DNA of 64,000 bases from Variovorax paradoxus (GTDB lineage: Bacteria > Pseudomonadota > Gammaproteobacteria > Burkholderiales > Burkholderiaceae_C), in assembly GCF_009498455.1 (NCBI RefSeq), contig NZ_CP045644.1:2015001-2079000 (forward strand). Direction: 5' to 3'. Shown in pieces: positions 25,119-33,839 of this stretch. Below the pieces are notes generated by a model that saw only the letters and a list, made by a program, of their open reading frames with translations, was not told the DNA's origin and ran no database searches. The position numbers were made by a program, and so were the translations under genes. Each line of letters opens with the position of its first letter. The stretch's first letter is position 1.

Positions 25119-25968
25119 TCACCCCCGAAACCTCTTCCGAGTCAACGCCAAAGCAACCCAGAAAGCAACAACCGCATAAACAACCAACACCCCCGCATGC
25201 ACCCACCACCCCTCAGGCCACCGATCCATGAACAACGGCCGCACCAAAGCCACAGCATTAGTCAACGGCAACCACGCAGCCACAGCACGCACAGCAGCAG
25301 GCAACTGCTCCAAAGGAAAAAACACCCCACTCAAAAACATCATCGGCGTCATGAACAGCGTGAAGTAATAAGTAAAAAAGTCATACCCCTTGGCCAACGC
25401 ATTGAAGATCAACGCCACAGAAGAAAACGTGATCCCACACCCAATCAACACCATCCAAGCCACGATCAACTTGGGGCTGTGACTGATCCCCAACCCCAAC
25501 ATCACAAACAAGATCGCAGTCACAGTAAAGATCGACTTGAACGCCGCCCACAGCATCTCCGCGAGAACGATGTCATCCAGCCCCACCGGCGCATTCATGA
25601 TCCCGTCCCACGTCTTCTGCACATGCATCCGAGAAAACGCCGAATACAGCGCTTCAAAGCTCGCCGCATTCATCGCACTCATGCAGATCGACCCACTCGC
25701 CAGGAACAGGATGTACGGCACCTGCGTGCCATCCACCGTCACCTGCCCGACGAGTGCGCCCATGCCGTAGCCAAAGGCCACGAGCCAGATCAGGGGCTCC
25801 GCGATGTTGCCGATGAGGCTGGGCAGCGCGAGCTTGCGCCACACCAGCAGGTTGCGCAAAAACACCGGCCACCATCGCATCGACAGCTCAGGCGCGCGCC
25901 ACACGGAGGGTGAAGGAGGCACGGGTGTCTCAGAAGAAGCAGTGGTCGTGTTCATAAAGAAGGTCTGA

Positions 25969-25976
<8 letters not shown>
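25119..25976 (-). CDS. ABC-2 type exporter permease, NodJ-like
   Basis: A 285-residue membrane protein with six hydrophobic segments and the N-terminal pattern [17 protein letters not shown] of NodJ/ABC-2 permeases. ATG 25976 overlaps the ATPase stop by eight bases and would give coupled translation; ATG 25955 is an alternative, and neither has a clear ribosome binding site. It pairs with the ATPase just upstream to export an unknown substrate (nodulation factor in rhizobia, lipid or drug elsewhere). The distal two thirds, 25119 to about 25700, are much less GC-rich at third positions than the proximal part, with unusual codons such as TTG, AGG and GTT. Confidence 0.9.
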
Positions 25977-26928
<952 letters not shown>

Positions 26929-26966
26929 GCGGTCATTCTGACGCAGCTCGCCGATTGGCGCAGCCG

Positions 26967-27857
26967 CTACATGCGCAGCCCGCTGAACTCGGTTTTCATC
27001 CAGTCGATGAAGGCCCGCGTGCGTGCCGGCAGCAGCCGCGCGTTGGGGTAGATCACGCTCACGGGCCGGGGCGCGGGCTCGTAGTCTTCGAGCACCAGCT
27101 GCAGCTGGCCCTGCGCCACGTAGGGGAGCACCTGGTACGAGAAGAAGGTACCGAAGCCCATGCCCGCGGCGCAGGCTTCGAGGGCGGGCGCGAGGTGGTT
27201 GAACTCGAGGCGGTTGTCGGGCGTGACATGCACGGTCTTGCCACCGTCGCGGAACGCCCATTGCGGCGGTGCATCAATGCGCCCGCGCACGCTGGGCGCA
27301 CCGGCCAGGTCGCGCGGATGGCGCGGCACGCCGTGCTGCGCCAAGAAGGCAGGGCTGGCCGCCACCACGCGGCGGATGGTGCCCAGCGTCTGCGCCACCA
27401 GCGACGAGTCTTCGAGCGGGCTGATGCGGATGCCGACGTCGATGCCCTCTTCGAGCAGGTTCACCGTGCGGTCGTGCAGCCGCACGCTGCAGCGCACCTT
27501 CTCGTGGCGCTGCATGAAACGCACGATGGCCGGCGCCACGTACATGTGGCCGAACAGCACCGGCGCGGTGATGACGAGTTGCCCCGCGGGTTCGCGCGCC
27601 TCGGCCTTCAGCGCCTGATCGGCGGCGTCGGCCGCGAGCAGCACCTCGCGCGCGCTCGGCAGATAGTGGCGGCCCTCCTCGGTGAGGGACAGGCGCCGCG
27701 TGGTGCGGTGGAACAGGCGCACGCCCAGGTGCGCCTCGAGCGCGGCGAGCGCGCGCACCACGGCGGGCAGCGAACTGCCGAGCGCCTCGGCGGCGCGGGT
27801 CAGGCTGCCCTGGTCGGCAATCTGCACGAAGGTCTGCATGGCTTTGAAGCGGTCCAT
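26967..27857 (-). CDS. LysR-family transcriptional regulator
   Basis: A 296-residue LysR regulator with N-terminal helix-turn-helix ([20 protein letters not shown]) and the R-L-F-H-R-T-T-R motif at the end of the wing, followed by an effector domain of the CrgA/DmlR-like subgroup common in Burkholderiales. It is divergent from the GST gene at 27963 with 105 bp between, which makes the GST-flavoprotein pair its most likely target. The ABC exporter genes lie downstream on its own strand and might share its transcript. Confidence 0.92.
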   Translation of the reverse strand: MDRFKAMQTFVQIADQGSLTRAAEALGSSLPAVVRALAALEAHLGVRLFHRTTRRLSLTEEGRHYLPSAREVLLAADAADQALKAEAREPAGQLVITAPVLFGHMYVAPAIVRFMQRHEKVRCSVRLHDRTVNLLEEGIDVGIRISPLEDSSLVAQTLGTIRRVVAASPAFLAQHGVPRHPRDLAGAPSVRGRIDAPPQWAFRDGGKTVHVTPDNRLEFNHLAPALEACAAGMGFGTFFSYQVLPYVAQGQLQLVLEDYEPAPRPVSVIYPNARLLPARTRAFIDWMKTEFSGLRM

Positions 27858-27962
27858 GGCGCGATTAAACCGGAAAACGCAGCAGTCAAATCCGGCAAAG
27901 GCTATTCATTCATTTGGCGGAAGAGAGAAGAATCGAGGGCATACCCACCCGAAGGACTCTTC

Positions 27963-28628
27963 ATGACCGAGAACATCGCAGCCACCCGCCAGCCAGCCCA
28001 GCCCATCCAGCTCTACGGCAACGCCATCTCGGGCCATGTGCACCGCGTGCGCTTCTTCCTCACGGTGCTCGGCCTGCCCTTCGAGATCGTCGAACTCAAC
28101 CTGCGCCAGCGCGAGCACCGCACGCCGGAGTTCCTGGCGCGCAACCCCTTCGGACAGGTGCCGGTGATCGAGGACGGCGACGTCACGCTGGCCGACTCCA
28201 ACGCCATCCTCGTGTACCTCAACGAACGCTATGCCGCCGATCCGGCGCGTTGGATGCCGCGCGACCCGGTGGGCGCGGCGCGCGTGCAGCGCTGGTTCTC
28301 GGTGGCGGCCGGCCCGCTCGCGTTCGGGCCTGCGGCGGCGCGCGTGATGGTGCTGTTCGGCCTGGACACCGACCCGACCGAAACGGTCAAGCGCTCGCAC
28401 GCCCTACTCGCCGTGATGGAGACCTGCCTGACCGGCCAGGCCTTTCTCGCGGGCCCGTCGGCCACGCTGGCCGACATCGCGAACTACGCCTACGTGGCGC
28501 ATGCGCCCGAGGGCAGCGTGTCGCTCGACGCGTATCCGCAACTGCGCGCCTGGCTGGCGCGCGTGGAAGCCTTGCCGGGGTTCGTGCCGATGGTGCGCAC
28601 GCCGGTCGGCCTGGCGGCGGTCGCATGA
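27963..28628 (+). CDS. Glutathione S-transferase
   Basis: A 221-residue GST with an N-terminal thioredoxin-like domain (Q-L-Y-G-N-A-I-S-G-H, then R-N-P-F-G-Q-V-P-V-I-E-D-G and A-D-S-N-A-I, the glutathione-binding cis-Pro and Ser positions) and a helical C-terminal domain. AAGGA at 27952-27956 supports ATG 27963. Its stop overlaps the next start by four bases (ATGA, 28625-28628), so GST and the PNPOx-like protein are made together. Substrate unknown; conjugation or reduction of electrophiles in the cytoplasm is the usual role. Confidence 0.93.
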   Translation: MTENIAATRQPAQPIQLYGNAISGHVHRVRFFLTVLGLPFEIVELNLRQREHRTPEFLARNPFGQVPVIEDGDVTLADSNAILVYLNERYAADPARWMPRDPVGAARVQRWFSVAAGPLAFGPAAARVMVLFGLDTDPTETVKRSHALLAVMETCLTGQAFLAGPSATLADIANYAYVAHAPEGSVSLDAYPQLRAWLARVEALPGFVPMVRTPVGLAAVA

Positions 28629-29590
28629 TCGCCGCGCCATTCCACGCGGGCGAGCGTGCGCTGCAGGCGCTCGTGGGTTCGCGCGAGCAGATGGAGGCGA
28701 TGGGGCCGCGCGTGATTCGCGACTACATGCCCGACCAGCACCGCGAGTTCTTCGCGCAGCTGCCGTTCCTTGTGGTCGGCAGCCTCGACGCCGACCTGCA
28801 GCCGTGGGCCAGCATGCTCGCGGCACCCGCCGGCTTTGCGCACTCGCCCGACGCGACGCACCTGCGCGTCGATGCGCTGCCGGGCGCCGGTGATCCGCTC
28901 GCGGCCCAGCTCGCGCCCGGTGCCACGCTCGGGCTGCTGGGCATCCAGCCGCACACGCGGCGGCGCAACCGCATGAACGGCACGGTCGAGGCGCTCGACG
29001 CGGCGGGCTTCATGGTCGAGGTGCAGCAGAGCTTCGGCAATTGCCCGCGCTACATCCAGGCGCGCGAGCCGGTGTTTGCCGCACCGCCTGCCAATGAGCC
29101 GGCCGTGCAGTGGCTCGACACGCTCGACCTCGCCGCCGAGCGGCTCATCGGTGCCGCCGACACGCTGTTCATCGCCACGGCGTATCCCGACGCGGCGGCG
29201 GTCGGCGACGAAGCCGATGCGCGCTCGCACGGCGTCGACGTGTCGCACCGCGGCGGTCGACCGGGCTTCGTGCGTGTCGATGCGGGCGGCGTGCTCACGG
29301 TGCCCGACTTCAACGGCAACCGCTTCTTCAACACGCTCGGCAACTTGCAGGCGCACCCGCGCGCGGGTCTGCTGTTCGTCGATTTCGACACCGGCGAACT
29401 GCTGCACCTGAGCGCCACGGCGGAGATCGTCACGGACGGGCCCGAGGTCGCGGCGTTCGAGGGCGCGGAGCGGCTGATGCGCTTTCATGTCACGCGTGCG
29501 TTGCGTCGTCCGGCCGCATTGCCGCTGCGTTGGGGCGAGGCCGCGTTGTCGCCGCACCTGGCGGGCACCGGCCGTTGGGCCGGGCACTGA
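28625..29590 (+). CDS. Pyridoxamine 5'-phosphate oxidase-like flavin-binding protein
   Basis: A 321-residue protein with a split-barrel PNPOx-like fold: F-L-V-V-G-S-L-D-A-D-L-Q-P-W-A-S and R-N-R-M-N-G near residue 120, a second half with P-G-F-V-R-V-D, D-F-N-G-N-R-F-F-N-T-L-G-N and the A-G-L-L-F-V-D-F strand. In some bacteria this domain is fused to ferredoxin-reductase and 2Fe-2S domains; here it stands alone, so an external electron donor would be needed. Translationally coupled to the GST gene (four-base overlap), suggesting a joint redox or detoxification step. Its stop is directly followed by the convergent P450 stop, with no gap. Confidence 0.88.
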   Translation: MIAAPFHAGERALQALVGSREQMEAMGPRVIRDYMPDQHREFFAQLPFLVVGSLDADLQPWASMLAAPAGFAHSPDATHLRVDALPGAGDPLAAQLAPGATLGLLGIQPHTRRRNRMNGTVEALDAAGFMVEVQQSFGNCPRYIQAREPVFAAPPANEPAVQWLDTLDLAAERLIGAADTLFIATAYPDAAAVGDEADARSHGVDVSHRGGRPGFVRVDAGGVLTVPDFNGNRFFNTLGNLQAHPRAGLLFVDFDTGELLHLSATAEIVTDGPEVAAFEGAERLMRFHVTRALRRPAALPLRWGEAALSPHLAGTGRWAGH

Positions 29591-30757
29591 CTATTCAAAG
29601 ACGGGAATGCGCCCGTTGACCGATGGCCGGTAGCGCCAGCGAAGCGCGTCGAGATCGGATGCGCGTTGTGGGCGCAATAGCGCTTCGAGGCCCGCAGCGG
29701 CCAGCGTGCAGGCCAGTGCCTGTCCGGGGCACGCATGCATGCCATGGCCGAAGCCAAGCACGCGGCGTTGGGCGCGCACGGGCATGAAGCGGTCGGGCTC
29801 GGGGTTGAACGCCGGGTCGCGGTGCGCCGAGGCCAGCAGCACCAGCACCGCATCACCCGCCGCCAGCGAGGTGCCGGCGATCTCGACGGGTTCGATCGCG
29901 AAGCGGCGCGTGTTCTGCACCGACGGATCGTGGCGCGCTGTCTCTTCAACGATCGCGAGCAGCCCGTCGCGCGTGCGAGTCAACGGGCGCAGCGCGGGCT
30001 CGCGCACCAGTGCGATCAGGCTGTTGCCCAGCAGGCCCGCCGTGGCGTCGCAGGTCTGCGAGAGCAGGCCCACGAGGTTCGCCAGCAGCGCGCGGGAGAG
30101 CGGCGCGCTCGCCGCGCTTTCGGCCAGCACCGCCGCCAGCAGCGTACCGTCGCGCGGCGAGGCGTTCGCGCTCAGGGCTTCGAAGCGGTTCATTAGTTCG
30201 CCGGCCGCCGCGCTTGCCGCCTGCAACTGGTCGGCGTTCGACAGCGGTGAGAGGCAGGCGACGAAGTCACGCATCCAGCGGTCCACCTGCGGCAGCGTCG
30301 CGTCGTCGAAGCCGAGCAGGTGCGCCATCGCGCGCACGGGCAGCGAGAACAGCGAATCGGACAGTGGTGCGTGCGCGGGCACCTGCCGTGCCACGTCGAG
30401 CGCGGCGGCGTGTGCCGCATGGAGGTCGAGCCCCGCCAGCGCGCGCTGCAATGCCGGCCGGTGTGCCTGGTGCGCGGGGCCGTCGTTCATGCGTACGAGG
30501 TGGCCGAACACCTCGCCGGCCGGGCTGCCCACGATCGCGCGCGGCACGGGCTCGGCGGCGGGGCGCACGCGCAGCGGGGCGTGGGCCTGCAACACCTGCA
30601 TGACCACATCGGCGCGGCTCGCCACCCACGCGCGCAAGCCCTCGTGCCACGCGAGCGGCGGGCCATCACGCAGCGTGGCGTAGTACGGGTACGGGTCGGC
30701 GTGCGTGGCGGCGGCGACCGGGTCGGCGGGGTGATAAGGGAGCACAGCGGTGGTCAT
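29591..30757 (-). CDS. Cytochrome P450
   Basis: A 388-residue bacterial class I-type P450. The haem loop F-G-H-G-M-H-A-C343-P-G-Q carries the Cys ligand, and the K-helix E-x-x-R is E-T-A-R. In the I-helix the normal A-G-x-D/E-T-T reads Q-T-C-D-A-T, so the acid is kept but the Thr right after it is Ala. Soluble, and it needs a ferredoxin and reductase, neither encoded next to it. It is divergent from the ArsR gene at 30841, with a strong inverted repeat between them, so repression by that regulator is likely. The substrate is unknown. Confidence 0.94.
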   Translation of the reverse strand: MTTAVLPYHPADPVAAATHADPYPYYATLRDGPPLAWHEGLRAWVASRADVVMQVLQAHAPLRVRPAAEPVPRAIVGSPAGEVFGHLVRMNDGPAHQAHRPALQRALAGLDLHAAHAAALDVARQVPAHAPLSDSLFSLPVRAMAHLLGFDDATLPQVDRWMRDFVACLSPLSNADQLQAASAAAGELMNRFEALSANASPRDGTLLAAVLAESAASAPLSRALLANLVGLLSQTCDATAGLLGNSLIALVREPALRPLTRTRDGLLAIVEETARHDPSVQNTRRFAIEPVEIAGTSLAAGDAVLVLLASAHRDPAFNPEPDRFMPVRAQRRVLGFGHGMHACPGQALACTLAAAGLEALLRPQRASDLDALRWRYRPSVNGRIPVFE

Positions 30758-30786
30758 GGCGCGCAGTGTGCGTTCGCAGCTGCCGG

Positions 30787-30812
30787 CACACTTCGCTCGC
30801 GAACGAAGTGTG
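30787..30812. promoter_or_regulatory. Inverted-repeat operator between P450 and ArsR genes
   Basis: Perfect 9-bp arms CACACTTCG (30787-30795) and CGAAGTGTG (30804-30812) flank an eight-base spacer. The site lies 30 bp before the P450 start and 29 bp before the ArsR start, an ideal place for a dimeric winged-helix repressor controlling both genes. Confidence 0.65.
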
Positions 30813-30840
30813 GGATGCGGCGTCGCTTTAGGATGGCCGC

Positions 30841-31536
30841 ATGGACGACACCACCGCTTCCGACTTCCAGCTCGCCCGTCTTGCCGGCGCCATCGCCGAA
30901 CCGGCGCGCGCCCGCATGCTGAACTGCCTGATGGACGGTCACGCCCGTACCGCGACCGAGCTCGCCACCGTGGCCGAGGTGGCGCCCTCGACCGCGAGCG
31001 CGCACCTCGCGCGCCTGAAAGAAGAACGGCTGGTCGAGGTGCTTGTGCAAGGCAAGCACCGCTACTTCCGCCTGGCCAGCGACGACGTGGCTGCCGCGCT
31101 CGAAAGCCTCATGGTCGTGGCCGGCGCGCCGCGCCCCACGGCGGCCGCCTTTCAGCCCAACACGCCGAGCCGCCTGCGCAGCGCCCGCACCTGCTACGAC
31201 CACATGGCCGGCACCGCGGGCGTCGCGCTGCACGACCGGCTGCATGCGCAGGGCTGGCTCAGCGGGCTGGAGAGCGGCTCGTACGAGCTCACGCCCGACG
31301 GCGCGATCGCGCTGGAAAGCCTGGGCGTCGAGGTCGATGCCGTGCGCCGTTCACGCCGCCGCTTCGCCTGTGCCTGCCTCGACTGGAGCGAACGCCGCCC
31401 GCACCTGGGTGGCGCGCTCGGCGCCGCGTGGCTGCAGCTGTCGCTGCGGCGCGGCTGGGTGCGGCAAGCGCTCGACGGGCGCGCGCTCACGCTGACGGCG
31501 AAGGCGCTGCGGGAGATGCCGGAGTTGTTTGCTTGA
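30841..31536 (+). CDS. ArsR-type winged-helix regulator with long C-terminal domain
   Basis: A 231-residue protein, twice the length of a minimal ArsR. The N-terminal winged helix (about residues 8-90) has A-R-M-L-N-C-L-M-D-G-H-A-R-T-A-T-E-L-A and S-T-A-S-A-H-L-A-R-L. The C-terminal part carries A-C-A-C-L-D-W-S-E-R-R-P-H-L-G-G, a block kept in a subgroup of such regulators. The classical arsenic/metal Cys-Val-Cys site in the recognition helix is absent, so metal sensing through that site is unlikely. It is divergent from the P450 gene and presumably represses it and itself through the inverted repeat at 30787-30812. Confidence 0.92.
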   Translation: MDDTTASDFQLARLAGAIAEPARARMLNCLMDGHARTATELATVAEVAPSTASAHLARLKEERLVEVLVQGKHRYFRLASDDVAAALESLMVVAGAPRPTAAAFQPNTPSRLRSARTCYDHMAGTAGVALHDRLHAQGWLSGLESGSYELTPDGAIALESLGVEVDAVRRSRRRFACACLDWSERRPHLGGALGAAWLQLSLRRGWVRQALDGRALTLTAKALREMPELFA

Positions 31537-31616
31537 GCGGCTGTTCTGCGGGCGAACCCGAGTAAACGGCACACTGCGAACTGACTACCATCTTCGGTTT
31601 CCAAGGGAGAGAGACC

Positions 31617-32666
31617 GTGACTGTGAAAACATGGGCGGCCGTGAGCTGCATCGTTCTGGGGGCGTGCGGAGGTGGGGGCGGAGGCGGTGGAGGCGGCGGT
31701 GGTTTTGCCGGCTTCGTTCCACCAGTGACAGGTACATCGCAGACACCGCCTGCGGGCACGCAAACCACGCCGAACACAACGACCGATCCGGAGCCCGGAG
31801 CCGGTCCTGGTCCCGGACCAGGCCAGCCGGAGCCGGGTGGAACTGGGCCTCGACCTGGCCCCGTCGTCACCTACACCTACAAGCTGGCCAAGATCACAGA
31901 AGCAGGCAACCCCTTCGCCGGCACCATGGCCACAACGGTGCTCGGTCTGCTGAACAGCCCTGAGTTCGTGGGCTACTACTACGCCGGCTTTCTCAATTCT
32001 CAGACGGGCAATGGCATCTTCGCCAAGTCGTCGCTGGAGTCGTCCTATGTGTGGACCTTCGACAAGGCCTCGCCTCCGAATGGTGAGGCTGCCGCGAGCT
32101 TCCTGCCGATGATGTTCTTCCCCGGTCAGGGCGGAACGGGCGTGCAATACCTCTATGGAAGACCGGCCACAGCCGCAACGTACGAGAGCATGCCGGTCGA
32201 TGCCGACTGGTTCGGCGCCAGCGACGATGTCCTGGCACGGCTCAATGCGATGGGCGCACAAGGCTATTGCCGGCAGTCGGGCGAATGGGATGCGCCGAAG
32301 CTCTCTCTGATCCGACAGCAGGGCGCCAGTGATCGCTGCGCCTACGAGTTCAAGGCTTTTCCGCGGGACGTAATGAGCGACAGTCTTGAAACGCTCAACG
32401 CAATGGGCGACAGGGGCTTTGTACCGCTCACCTCCGTGGCCTCGCGTGGCACCTACTACGTCAAGGTGAGCAACGATCCGACCACCTATTACTACTACGT
32501 GGTCGATGCCGTGATGAGCAGCGATGCGGATTGGGTGGCACAGCTCAACACCGAAGGCGCCAAGGGCGGAGCCCAGTACACCTTCGTTCCGGCGAACGGC
32601 AGCCTGCCGGCAAAGCGCGTCTTCCGGATTGCCACCCAGTGCACACGCACCTGGCTCTGCCGATGA
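31617..32666 (+). CDS. Putative lipoprotein with poly-Gly and LNxxG repeats, function unknown
   Basis: A 349-residue protein starting at GTG 31617, preceded by AAGGGAGA. The signal peptide ends in a lipobox L-G-A-C, so the mature N-terminus is probably lipidated. Twelve Gly follow directly, then a Thr/Pro/Gly linker to about residue 85. The folded part has three copies of an L-N-x-x-G-x-x-G motif (L-N-A-M-G-A-Q-G, L-N-A-M-G-D-R-G, L-N-T-E-G-A-K-G) spaced about 65 residues apart, similar to the core of DUF4177-type small domains. Two Tyr-rich patches occur (Y-Y-Y-A and Y-Y-Y-Y). Unlike its neighbours, the gene is less GC-biased. Likely cell-surface or periplasmic. Confidence 0.78.
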   Translation: MTVKTWAAVSCIVLGACGGGGGGGGGGGGFAGFVPPVTGTSQTPPAGTQTTPNTTTDPEPGAGPGPGPGQPEPGGTGPRPGPVVTYTYKLAKITEAGNPFAGTMATTVLGLLNSPEFVGYYYAGFLNSQTGNGIFAKSSLESSYVWTFDKASPPNGEAAASFLPMMFFPGQGGTGVQYLYGRPATAATYESMPVDADWFGASDDVLARLNAMGAQGYCRQSGEWDAPKLSLIRQQGASDRCAYEFKAFPRDVMSDSLETLNAMGDRGFVPLTSVASRGTYYVKVSNDPTTYYYYVVDAVMSSDADWVAQLNTEGAKGGAQYTFVPANGSLPAKRVFRIATQCTRTWLCR

Positions 32667-32702
32667 CCGCGGGCGGCGCTCGCGCGCCGCGCCACGATCT
32701 GC

Positions 32703-33725
32703 TCAGGCTTTCAGCTTGAGCAGATAGATCAGCGGCCCAGCCATCGCCGTATCGAGTTCGAGAAAGCTCTCGAAGTCCTTCCCCGCCATCCAGTACGGGT
32801 CCCAGTTGTTGCGCTTGATGGTCTTCTGCCAGAGGTCGTGCGTGGTGGCGCGTTGCACGGCCTCGAGCAGCTGGCCGCGGCGGTAGGGCGGCACTTTCTT
32901 GCCGGTCATCACGCCGCGCCAGTTGGCCAGGTCGGCGTCCACGCCCTGCTGGCGCACCGACGCAATGCCCTGGAACGGGTGCTTGGACGACACGCCGATG
33001 GCGCGCAGCTTGCCGCTCGTGATGTGCTCGGCGAATTCGCTGTAGCCCGAGATGCCGGCCGCCGCCTTGCCCGTCTCGAGCGCTTCGACCACCTGGGCGC
33101 CGCCCGGGTGCGGCTGGTAGTTCAGCGACGCCGAGGCGCCGGCCACGCGCGCCAGCATGCCGGCGAACATGTGGTCCACGCCGCCGGCCGAACCGCCGGC
33201 GATGACCGTGTTGGCGGCATCGGCGCGCAGCTGGGCGATGAGGTCCTTGGGGGTCTTGATGGGCGAGTCGGCCTTGACGGCGACCACCTCGTAGTCGCTG
33301 GTGAGGCGCGCCACGGGCGACACGTGCGCCAGCGTCACGGCGGGCTTCTGCAGCGCCACCGCGCCGACCATCACCATGCCGCTGACCAGCAGCGCCTCGG
33401 GGTCGGCGTCGTACTTCTCGACGTACCTGGCCAGCCCGATGGTGCCGCCCTTGCCGCCGATGTTCTCGTAGGTGACGGTGCCCACGGCGCCCGAGGCCAG
33501 CAGGGCGGCGCCGAGGGCGCGGCCGGTCTGGTCCCAGCCGCCGCCTTCGTTCGCGGGAATGACGATGCGCAGCTTGCTGCTCAGCGGCGCGTCGGCCGCG
33601 CGGGCGTTGCCGGCCCACAGCGCGGCCTGGCCCGCACCGGCGGCAGCGGCCGAGGCGGCCAGCCAGGTGCCGAATCGGCGGCGGGACAGGGGGAGGGCGG
33701 CGGCAGGCGGCGAAGACGGGCGCAT
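32703..33725 (-). CDS. Bug/TctC-family periplasmic receptor, orphan
   Basis: A 340-residue TctC-type receptor. The N-terminus has a twin-arginine-like R-R-R-F-G-T-W followed by a hydrophobic Ala-rich core, so Tat export is possible. The mature part reads L-R-I-V-I-P-A-N-E-G-G-G-W-D-Q-T-G-R and E-N-I-G-G-K-G-G-T-I-G, the two ligand loops of the family. E-G-G-G-W-D is the TctC variant, different from P-P-G-G-P-T-D in the other Bug receptor of this window. ATG 33725 is chosen over an in-frame TTG at 33755. No membrane subunits or enzyme genes are next to it. Confidence 0.92.
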   Translation of the reverse strand: MRPSSPPAAALPLSRRRFGTWLAASAAAAGAGQAALWAGNARAADAPLSSKLRIVIPANEGGGWDQTGRALGAALLASGAVGTVTYENIGGKGGTIGLARYVEKYDADPEALLVSGMVMVGAVALQKPAVTLAHVSPVARLTSDYEVVAVKADSPIKTPKDLIAQLRADAANTVIAGGSAGGVDHMFAGMLARVAGASASLNYQPHPGGAQVVEALETGKAAAGISGYSEFAEHITSGKLRAIGVSSKHPFQGIASVRQQGVDADLANWRGVMTGKKVPPYRRGQLLEAVQRATTHDLWQKTIKRNNWDPYWMAGKDFESFLELDTAMAGPLIYLLKLKA

Positions 33726-33839
33726 CGTGTTTCCGGTGGTGTACGTGACAGCCAATGATGTCCGCGAAACACCGCCATCCCGTCCTCGCCCTCACAGGGA
33801 GAAACCCTGAGGCGAAGACCGAGAGAAAGGCGCCTCAGC

